From CANLBN01 sp965230205 (GTDB lineage Bacteria > Pseudomonadota > Gammaproteobacteria > Pseudomonadales > Cellvibrionaceae), in the NCBI GenBank assembly GCA_965230205.1, contig OZ245996.1:496001-560000 (forward strand): a stretch of 64,000 bases of DNA. Direction: 5' to 3'. The position numbers and the translations under genes are program-made. Positions 7,216 to 12,620 of this stretch are shown in pieces. Under the pieces are notes generated by a model. The model made no database searches, was not told the DNA's origin, and was given only the letters and a program-made list of their open reading frames with translations. The stretch's first letter is position 1, and every line of letters begins with the position of its first letter.

Positions 7216-7270
7216 GTAGTGAAAGACCGGAGTCAAAGTCCGGTGTGTTACCGTTACATCACACTGCTAC
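7216..7270 (-). pseudogene. Truncated tRNA-Gln (anticodon UUG), T-arm missing
   Basis: The D-arm region and a perfect anticodon arm (CCGGA-CTTTGAC-TCCGG) are followed directly by CTTTCACTAC, which pairs with the 5' GTAG for only four positions. No T-arm and no CCA are present. It is either a decayed gene or an armless tRNA-like RNA. Confidence 0.7.
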
Positions 7271-7274
7271 TAAT

Positions 7275-7350
7275 TGGTCGTGAGGAGTGGACTTGAACCA
7301 CTATCACCGATTTTATGAAAATAGCATTCTCCCGTTTGAACTACCTCACG
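7275..7350 (-). tRNA. tRNA with anticodon CAU (Met or Ile2)
   Basis: Acceptor CGTGAGG/CCTCACG, D-arm GTTC...GAAT, anticodon stem CTATT/AATCG (one mismatch) with loop TTCATAA, T-arm AGTGG-TTCAAGT-CCACT, discriminator A and encoded CCA. It is one of four CAU tRNAs in the island. Confidence 0.82.
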
Positions 7351-7356
7351 AACCAT

Positions 7357-7434
7357 TGGTGCAGGCGGTGAGGGTCGAACTCACAACAACCGGTGTTTGA
7401 AACCGACGTGTCTACCAAATTGCGCCACGCCTGC
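7357..7434 (-). tRNA. tRNA-Leu-type (anticodon CAA) with short variable loop
   Basis: Acceptor GCAGGCG/CGCCTGC, a leucine-like D-arm, anticodon stem TCGGT/ACCGG with loop TTCAAAC, T-arm GTGAG-TTCGACC-CTCAC, discriminator A and CCA. The variable region is only TTGTT, whereas bacterial tRNA-Leu normally has a long class II variable arm. Confidence 0.85.
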
Positions 7435-7439
7435 GTTAT

Positions 7440-7516
7440 TGGTACCCCGCCCCAGAGTCGAACTGGGAACCTCCTGGATCTAAGCCAGACGCCTCTGCCA
7501 ATTGGGCTAGCGGGGT
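7440..7516 (-). tRNA. tRNA-Leu-type (anticodon UAG) with short variable loop
   Basis: Acceptor ACCCCGC/GCGGGGT, anticodon stem TCTGG/CCAGG with loop CTTAGAT, T-arm CCCAG-TTCGACT-CTGGG, discriminator A and CCA. The variable region is about 5 nt, again class I in shape for a leucine anticodon. Confidence 0.85.
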
Positions 7517-7524
7517 ATTAAGTT

Positions 7525-7601
7525 TGGTACTCCGGGCGAGACTTGAACTCGCAACAAACCGATTTTAAGTCGGCTATGTCTTCCAGTTGCATCACCGGAG
7601 T
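7525..7601 (-). tRNA. tRNA-Leu-type (anticodon UAA) with short variable loop
   Basis: Acceptor ACTCCGG/CCGGAGT, leucine-like D-arm, anticodon arm CCGA-CTTAAAA-TCGG, variable loop TTGTT, T-arm GCGAG-TTCAAGT-CTCGC, discriminator A and CCA. It is the third leucine-anticodon tRNA here that lacks the long variable arm. Confidence 0.85.
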
Positions 7602-7605
7602 ATTT

Positions 7606-7696
7606 TGGAGGAAGTGATGAGATTCGAACTCATGCAGCAACGATTTATTACTATACAGATTAGCAATCCGCTGCCTTACCACTCGGCCACACTTCC
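7606..7696 (-). tRNA. tRNA-Ser (anticodon GCU)
   Basis: A 91-nt class II tRNA. Acceptor GGAAGTG/CACTTCC, anticodon stem GCGGA/TCTGT with loop TTGCTAA, long variable arm with stem AGTAA/TTGCT, T-arm ATGAG-TTCGAAT-CTCAT, discriminator T and CCA. It shows that class II variable arms are kept for Ser in this array. Confidence 0.92.
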
Positions 7697-7700
7697 AATT

Positions 7701-7775
7701 TGGTTGCGGTGGTTGGAATCGAACCAACAAGCTCGGGCATATGAAACCCGAAAGCAGCCATTGCTCAACACCGCT
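7701..7775 (-). tRNA. tRNA with anticodon CAU (Met or Ile2)
   Basis: Anticodon stem CGGGT/GCCCG with loop TTCATAT, T-arm GTTGG-TTCGATT-CCAAC, acceptor AGCGGTG/CACCGCA with an A-A mismatch at the first pair, discriminator A and encoded CCA. Confidence 0.8.
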
Positions 7776-7795
7776 ATTAACTAATCATTTAATTG

Positions 7796-7873
7796 TGGTA
7801 TGCCAAAGCGGATTCGAACCGCTCCTTCTCAGGCTTATGAGGCCGGGACATTTACCAATTATGCTATTGCTCC
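7796..7873 (-). tRNA. tRNA with anticodon CAU and a poorly paired acceptor stem
   Basis: Anticodon arm CCGGC-CTCATAA-GCCTG (one mismatch), T-arm AGCGG-TTCGAAT-CCGCT, discriminator A and CCA. The acceptor strands GGAGCAA and TTGGCAT pair only at their inner three positions, so this gene may be decaying or may need acceptor editing. Confidence 0.65.
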
Positions 7874-7881
7874 AAAAAATT

Positions 7882-7963
7882 TGGTGGGGGTGGAAGGAAT
7901 CGAACCTACATAGTTTCCAGCGAATTTACAGTCCTCTGAGCTCACCACCTGCTCAACACTCTC
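7882..7963 (-). tRNA. tRNA-Tyr (anticodon GUA)
   Basis: An 82-nt class II form: anticodon loop CTGTAAA, variable region TGGAAACTAT, T-arm GTAGG-TTCGATT-CCTTC, discriminator A and CCA. The acceptor GAGAGTG/CACCCCC carries two A-C mismatches and the anticodon stem one mismatch. Confidence 0.78.
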
Positions 7964-7970
7964 GATAAAT

Positions 7971-8047
7971 TGGCTCCAGCGGCTGGGATCGAACCAACGA
8001 ACTCCTGATTAACAGTCAGGCGCATTACCACTCTGCTTCACACCGGA
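7971..8047 (-). tRNA. tRNA-Asn (anticodon GUU)
   Basis: Acceptor TCCGGTG/CGCTGGA (G-U pairs allowed), anticodon stem CCTGA/TCAGG with loop CTGTTAA, discriminator G and CCA, T-loop TTCGATC. Complete cloverleaf. Confidence 0.9.
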
Positions 8048-8054
8048 ATAAAAT

Positions 8055-8207
8055 TGGTGCAGTGAGCTGGAATTGTTATGCACATCCTTGTGCATAATCG
8101 CTTCGCGGCCGCCTATACAGGCGTCCAATTTTTGCTCCTGCAAAGCTGTCAAACCAGAACTCTCCTGATCTTCAGTCAGGCGCTCTGCCTATTGGAGCTA
8201 TCACTGC
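8055..8207 (-). tRNA. Interrupted tRNA-Phe (anticodon GAA)
   Basis: A 153-nt gene. The acceptor GCAGTGA/TCACTGC is perfect; the D-arm GCTC...GAGC and anticodon arm CCTGA-CTGAAGA-TCAGG are intact; discriminator A and CCA are encoded. The T-arm is split: stem CTGG and TTTGA on one side, ATT-CCAG on the other, with a ~75-bp hairpin repeat between them. Apart from the insert, every arm is well formed, unlike a typical decaying pseudogene. Confidence 0.75.
8074..8148 (-). repeat. Hairpin repeat copy B, inserted in the Phe tRNA T-loop
   Basis: About 75 bp and colinear with copy A at 5459-5527. It contains TTATGCACA/TGTGCATAA, CGCTTCGCGG-type and GCCTATACAGGC hairpins, then the shared TGCTCCTGC loop. 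In both tRNAs the insert directly follows GAC on the transcribed strand. Confidence 0.78.
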
Positions 8208-8217
8208 ATTTAATATT

Positions 8218-8294
8218 TGGCACGCCGAGTAGGGTTCGAACCTACATCGCCTGGTTTTGGAGGCCAGAGCTTTTGCCAGTTAAGCTATCGACGT
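8218..8294 (-). tRNA. tRNA-Trp (anticodon CCA)
   Basis: Acceptor ACGTCGA/TCGGCGT, anticodon stem CTGGC/ACCAG (mismatched closing pair) with loop CTCCAAA, a good T-arm with loop TTCGAAC, discriminator G (as expected for Trp) and encoded CCA. Confidence 0.88.
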
Positions 8295-8304
8295 AATGAA
8301 TTAT

Positions 8305-8380
8305 TGGTGCCCCTAGACGGATTCGAACCGACATTACTGAACTGAAAACCCAGCGTCCTATCCAACTAGACGATAGGGGC
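8305..8380 (-). tRNA. tRNA-Glu (anticodon UUC)
   Basis: Acceptor GCCCCTA/TAGGGGC, anticodon loop TTTTCAG, T-loop TTCGAAT, discriminator A and CCA. It is the first tRNA of the array in the direction of transcription. Confidence 0.9.
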
Positions 8381-8611
8381 ATTGGCATATAGATAATTAA
8401 AATAGCTCTACTATCGTTGATGATTGAGAGTGCCTTTAATTACTACATGCTGAAAAAAGCGACCACATTGTTAAAAAACTGATGCCGTGTCAGTGGGCAT
8501 CGCACTATTAAAAAACATCCTTGTGGAGTAACTTCCTAAAATACTGCCTTGTGAAATTAATCCTTTAAAATCCGAAAACTTCTCCTAAATCTTCGACATA
8601 CTAGCCATCCA

Positions 8612-8670
8612 TGGGCACTCAAAAAATTGCTCCTGCATTTTTGATGTACCCTCCATCCATGGAGGGCATA
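8612..8670. repeat. 59-bp hairpin repeat, copy C
   Basis: Two stems: TCAAAAA/TTTTTGA around a loop containing GCTCCTGC, and CCCTCC-ATCCAT-GGAGGG. It matches the copy at 8717-8775 with about seven differences, and its TTGCTCCTGCA core is shared with the tRNA inserts. Confidence 0.85.
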
Positions 8671-8716
8671 ACCTACTATTGCGCATCCATACTACCGCGG
8701 GATACCGCCCAATCCT

Positions 8717-8775
8717 TGGACACTCGAAAAGTTGCTCCTGCATTTTCGATGTACCCTTCATCCATGAAGAGCATA
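8717..8775. repeat. 59-bp hairpin repeat, copy D
   Basis: Starts 105 bp after copy C. The first stem reads TCGAAAA/TTTTCGA, a compensatory change relative to copy C. The second stem is CCCTTC/GAAGAG with one compensated pair and one mismatch. It directly abuts the terminator at 8775-8807. Confidence 0.85.
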
Positions 8776-8807
8776 AAAAAACCCGGTTAGCCAGGCCAAC
8801 CGGGTTT
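8775..8807 (-). terminator. Strong terminator facing the tRNA array
   Basis: A GC-rich stem AACCCGGTT.../...AACCGGGTT is followed on the minus strand by seven T. It would stop minus-strand transcripts coming from above 8810 before they reach the array. Confidence 0.85.
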
Positions 8808-8900
8808 CAAAATTTTTCCGGATGGCTACGCAGCCCCCCGGTTAAGAAAGCGCGTACTACATTTTTTTATTCATGCTGAGCTGTTCATGGCGAGCACAAC
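8775..8900 (-). promoter_or_regulatory. Candidate transcription attenuator, unit 1
   Basis: On the minus strand: a possible micro-ORF near 8893-8860 (Met codons with near stops), a hairpin at 8818-8845 (CCGG...GGCT-GCGT-AGCC...CCGG), then the terminator. The AACCGGG of the first hairpin could alternatively pair with CCCGGTT of the terminator's 5' strand, the usual mutually exclusive arrangement of attenuators. No leader peptide enriched for one amino acid is visible, so the signal is unknown. Confidence 0.4.
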
Positions 8901-9400
8901 CAATAAATAACGATCTCTCCGGCCCGTTAGGCCAAGAAACAATATTTATATAATTTTTACTGTTTAGTAGTGTTTTCATTTTTACCTTTCTATTTGCCCA
9001 ATGCTGTTATGCACTGTTGCATGAATCTTTTTAAACAATAGCCTGCTAAAAGAATTAAAACAAGCTAGTGATAATCAGTCATATTATTTATATATCAATA
9101 AGTTATATATCATTTCATTTTATTTAGACAAGTAATATCGTTGCGATCATATTCACAAAATTTCGAAAATAAGCTAGCGGAGAAAATTCATATTAAAATT
9201 AAATTTTCCCTACCCGTAAAATGATATTATTCATCTATAAATAAATGATCTAAGCCTTTTTTTAATTTTCAATAAAAACTCTCTTTTCTTACTACTTATT
9301 CGTCAACATAGAGATCAAGCCTAAAAAAACTTTTTGATAAAGGCACTGCTCTAGCTATTAAATCAATAGGAATTACTATTTATTCTTAAACTTCAGGCAT

Positions 9401-9438
9401 AAAAAAACCCGAAAAGCACTTAAGCCTTCCGGGTTTTT
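9401..9438 (-). terminator. Terminator of leader unit 2
   Basis: Stem AAAACCCG/CGGGTTTT with an 18-base loop and seven T on the minus strand. The A/T-rich flanks on both sides make it potentially bidirectional. Confidence 0.75.
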
Positions 9439-9510
9439 CATTTTTCTATAAAACTGGAAGGCTAAACCTGCCAGCTACATTTACTTTGACAGGTTATGTG
9501 AACGCACAAC
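9401..9510 (-). promoter_or_regulatory. Candidate transcription attenuator, unit 2
   Basis: On the minus strand, a GTG-started 8-codon frame (9507-9481, reading M-RSHNLSK) has an AGGAAA about 7 nt upstream. A GGC...GCC hairpin follows, and then the terminator. AGCCTTCC in the first hairpin is perfectly complementary to GGAAGGCT in the terminator, so an antiterminator can form. The gene it would control is not obvious, since only gene-free DNA and unit 1 follow. Confidence 0.4.
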
Positions 9511-9688
9511 GTATTTCCTGAGCACTATCTGGCCCGGAAATAACACTATGGTTTGTATAAAATAGTAAATGCTTCAAAGATATAATCTCTGTATTAATTA
9601 ATTTGGAGTGCATTCTAGACTTGTAAAGATAAATTTCAAGCATATTTTTCTTATTTGCACAAATAATCATAGTATCTTTTTAAGCATT

Positions 9689-10597
9689 TCAACTAAACGC
9701 CTTCATCCAGGCAGTCAGATGCTGCAATAAGCGATGCGGGCCTTCAGAAAGCTGCCGACCTAAGCGGGTGATCATATGTGCTTCGCCGCCAGTTAATATT
9801 TCCTGATCTATTTTAATCGCAACTAATTGTTGATCTTCAATTTCTTTTGCTACGACAAATTCTGGAAGGAGGGTAATGCCCATATCCGAACGGACAAAGA
9901 ATTTTAAAACAGCAATAGAATCTGAAGTGACAACAGGCCTAAAACGAATACGCTCCTGAAATTCAGCCATAGCCAATAATTGTCGTACGCCATAATGAGA
10001 CTCGAGTAGAGCAACAGGGTACTCTATAAGTTCTTTCAACGTTATTGCAGCGGTTTGACTCGCTAATGTATGCTGCGGAGAGACAATGGCACAAATCGGC
10101 TGGGGGCTGATCACTTGAGAACGAATGCCAGGATGTGTGGCGGGATGAAATAATAAACCTATATGTGCTTCATCTTCTTCCACTTTCCGAATCACTTCAT
10201 TAGAACCACCCATACTGATTGATAGCGTCAAAGAAGGGTATTGTCGAGTAAACTCAGGCAAAGGCCCCGACATTAAGTCACCGACAAAACCTTCGCCTAT
10301 CGCTAATTTAATATGACCTTGTTGTAAACCCTGTAGCGCTTGGAGTTTAGAAATACAAATTTCTTCGCTAGAAAGTGATTCGCGATAAAAACGCAAAATC
10401 ACTTCGCCAGCTTCTGTCGCGGCGACACCTTTACGATGACGTTCAATCAGGGTACAGGCGAGCTCTTCTTCTAACAATGTTATTTGGCGGCTGACCGCTG
10501 AAGGAGCAATATTCAACTTATCTGCGGCCGCACGGATGGTTCCCATCGTAACGGCTTCGTATAAATAGGCGACTCGCTTCTCATTAATTTCTTTCAT
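9689..10597 (-). CDS. LysR-family transcriptional regulator
   Basis: A 302-residue LysR regulator. An N-terminal winged helix-turn-helix (about 5-65, with AADKLNIAPSAVSRQI) is followed by a periplasmic-binding-like effector domain (about 90-295). It is the distal gene of the metabolic cluster and on the same strand as it, rather than divergent as is common for LysR, so it is probably autoregulated or cotranscribed. It likely controls the VOC, cysE, aldehyde dehydrogenase and oxidoreductase genes upstream; the effector cannot be predicted. Confidence 0.93.
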   Translation of the reverse strand: MKEINEKRVAYLYEAVTMGTIRAAADKLNIAPSAVSRQITLLEEELACTLIERHRKGVAATEAGEVILRFYRESLSSEEICISKLQALQGLQQGHIKLAIGEGFVGDLMSGPLPEFTRQYPSLTLSISMGGSNEVIRKVEEDEAHIGLLFHPATHPGIRSQVISPQPICAIVSPQHTLASQTAAITLKELIEYPVALLESHYGVRQLLAMAEFQERIRFRPVVTSDSIAVLKFFVRSDMGITLLPEFVVAKEIEDQQLVAIKIDQEILTGGEAHMITRLGRQLSEGPHRLLQHLTAWMKAFS

Positions 10598-10619
10598 AGT
10601 TTTAGTGTCTTGCTGGCAA

Positions 10620-10817
10620 CTAGTCTGGTATTAATTTTGCTGCCACGACAACAGTCACCACCCCCATATTTATCATATCCGCATGGCAGCTTTTGTCGGT
10701 GTTTATAGTATCAAATAGCCCAGTAGCTACCATCACTGGTACTGAATTTATCGCAAAACAACCGGCATCAAATACTGGCCAGTTATGTATACCATAAACA
10801 ACATCAGCTCCCCCCAC
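10620..10817 (-). pseudogene. Possible gene fragment (65 codons)
   Basis: An open stretch from a GTG with amino-acid usage that looks protein-like (hydrophobic C-terminal half, GCFAINSVPVMVATG), but no convincing ribosome-binding site and no recognised domain. It sits between the LysR and VOC genes and may be the remnant of a larger protein or a chance frame. Confidence 0.2.
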
Positions 10818-10870
10818 TCACACATCAATTGCTATAATATATTCTTGGGAAATTAGCAGCATGGTCACCC

Positions 10871-11761
10871 CTAAACTGACTCCGGGTAAAGTTCAAAAAT
10901 CGTATTACCTGCATAATGGGCAGGGATACGTAAGCCGCCATCATCAGTCTCAATATAGACAACCTGATTCTTATCTAAATGAGATTTTGCTTGCCCCATA
11001 GAACGGGTACTAACTCTAATGGCAACGCCGCTGGGTCGCTGCGCCTCAGTGACAGGAATATCAACACCGGCAAAACGCTCTGTAGCCTGAGTAGGACTTA
11101 AGACTTCAAATACGCCTCGGTCAGTTTTTGCTATCAGTATACCTTCATCAAGAGTAACCGCACCTTCACCATAGATACCTGCAAACCTTGATAAAAAATC
11201 AGCGGGATTATCTGCAATGTAACTCACGGCAGCGATGCCATTCGCACCATTAGGGTGGTTCATCCACTCTTTAACCCAAACTAGATGAGGTTTATGTTGG
11301 TGGCAAAAAAAGTGTGACACTGGCGGCCAGCTCGAATTCACTAACATGACGAGTGACACTACCGCCTCTTCTTCGGTTCCATCAGGCCGGTGTGCAACAC
11401 GACGAAAATCCACAATGCCTTGATTTTCAACGCCTCTTTGATCCATAAGCTGGTGATCTTGACGGGCATCTTCACTGTGTAAAGCGACAAGAGAGATACC
11501 TTCTCGTCGCTCGATGGAGTCACTGATAAAACGGCCAAAAGCAAAACCTTTTGCATTGGTTAAATCTAATTTGCTGTCGTCGTAAATACTGATTAATTCA
11601 ATGAAGCTTTCAGGAAACATTAACAAATGATTATCAGTACCCCATGGATGATGATGCCGTGGATTAATAAAAAAACCTATTCGGGCAAAGTCTTCACTTG
11701 CTTTATCCATATCTCGCACAGCCACAAGTGGGTGATCAATACCAAGATAATTTTTTTTCAT
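10871..11761 (-). CDS. VOC superfamily protein (Glyoxalase_3-like)
   Basis: About 296 residues, taking the ATG 12 nt after an AGGAGAGG; an upstream TTG lies too close to that site. The N-terminal GIDHPLVAVRDMDKASEDF...GF pattern and a second repeat from about residue 165 (NGIAAVSYIADNPADF) indicate two vicinal-oxygen-chelate modules. His residues (HPLV, NHLLMF) and Glu (FELYPES near the end) fit metal ligation. Members include dioxygenases, isomerases and lyases; the substrate is unknown. It lies between the LysR and cysE genes and probably belongs to their operon. Confidence 0.75.
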   Translation of the reverse strand: MKKNYLGIDHPLVAVRDMDKASEDFARIGFFINPRHHHPWGTDNHLLMFPESFIELISIYDDSKLDLTNAKGFAFGRFISDSIERREGISLVALHSEDARQDHQLMDQRGVENQGIVDFRRVAHRPDGTEEEAVVSLVMLVNSSWPPVSHFFCHQHKPHLVWVKEWMNHPNGANGIAAVSYIADNPADFLSRFAGIYGEGAVTLDEGILIAKTDRGVFEVLSPTQATERFAGVDIPVTEAQRPSGVAIRVSTRSMGQAKSHLDKNQVVYIETDDGGLRIPAHYAGNTIFELYPESV

Positions 11762-11797
11762 TTTTATTAACAACCTCTCCTAATGACTTTTTATAAT

Positions 11798-12571
11798 TTA
11801 TTTATGAGGGGTAACAACCGTCGCAGCAGCCCCTACGACGGTTGTATTAGCAGCGACAGGTTTAACAACGACGGCACCACCAGCCACTTTTGCATTTTCC
11901 CCAATTTCTATATTGCCAAAGATCACTGCACCAGAACCGATAAAGGCGCCCTTACGCACTTTAGGGTGTCGATCACCAACGCCCTTTCCTGTCCCGCCCA
12001 GAGTCACACTTTGAAATAGCGTTACATCATCTTCAACAACCGCTGTTTCTCCGATCACAATACCGACAGCATGATCTATAAAAATACCTTCACCGATTAT
12101 TGCGCCAGGATGGATATCTACACCATACAACACGACAACTCGCCCTTGAATATAATTGGCAATAGCGTGTTGATTATTGTTCCAACAGTAATGTGCAAAA
12201 CGATAACTTTGCAAGGCTTGATAGCCGCCAAAATACAGTAAGGGAGTATAGTGATCTTTAATAGACGCATTACTTTTTAACTGGCAAATTAAATCTTTCA
12301 TAGCCGCCTGTGCGATATTAGACTGTTTAGACATAATATCTAATAGAAAGTGTTGCCAGTCTCTGGTTTTCGAAACATTAGTTTGAAAAACAGGATCACT
12401 TAATTTTTCAGCCAAAATATAGGCCAGTGCAGCATCATAACTATGATGCTGCAAAATATTGCGCTGATAAAAATCGGCCAACAAAGGTGAATCAGTAGCT
12501 ACAGACTCAGCTTCTTGTAAAATAATATCCCATAAATTTTCAATATTTATTTCACGTTGATAGTCGGCCAT
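11798..12571 (-). CDS. cysE: Serine O-acetyltransferase
   Basis: A 257-residue acetyltransferase making O-acetyl-L-serine from serine and acetyl-CoA, the first step of cysteine synthesis. An N-terminal helical domain (1-140) is followed by a left-handed beta-helix built from hexapeptide repeats (about 145-250), with the catalytic HPGA and DHAVG(I)VIGET region and TLGGTGK loop. The C-terminus ends in AATVVTPHK; CysE tails often end in Ile and bind CysK, but here that residue is absent. Its place in a catabolic cluster with aldehyde dehydrogenase is unusual and may mark a second, pathway-specific copy. Confidence 0.9.
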   Translation of the reverse strand: MADYQREINIENLWDIILQEAESVATDSPLLADFYQRNILQHHSYDAALAYILAEKLSDPVFQTNVSKTRDWQHFLLDIMSKQSNIAQAAMKDLICQLKSNASIKDHYTPLLYFGGYQALQSYRFAHYCWNNNQHAIANYIQGRVVVLYGVDIHPGAIIGEGIFIDHAVGIVIGETAVVEDDVTLFQSVTLGGTGKGVGDRHPKVRKGAFIGSGAVIFGNIEIGENAKVAGGAVVVKPVAANTTVVGAAATVVTPHK

Positions 12572-12620
12572 AGTTGCAACCTTTTTATAAAATTTTATTT
12601 TTTAACGAGAAAAAGTAAAA

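Larger units (their letters stand above)
8381..9688. other. 1.3-kb gene-free leader region upstream of the tRNA array
   Basis: No credible protein gene. The region holds the two 59-bp hairpin repeats (8612-8670, 8717-8775), two attenuator-like leader/terminator units facing minus (8775-8900, 9401-9510) and an AT-rich spacer (about 8960-9380) in which I see nothing definite. A clear array promoter was not identified. Confidence 0.6.

Noticed and set aside
7518..8296. Several 65-75-codon frames across the tRNA array
   Set aside because: They are translations of tRNA sequences on both strands, not genes.
6931..8380. CRISPR-like periodic repeats
   Set aside because: The regular spacing is due to consecutive tRNA genes with similar T-arms; there are no identical repeats and no cas genes.
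8679..8879. 66-codon open frame in the array leader
   Set aside because: It runs through the repeat copy D and the terminator hairpin and has no ribosome-binding site; better explained as chance.
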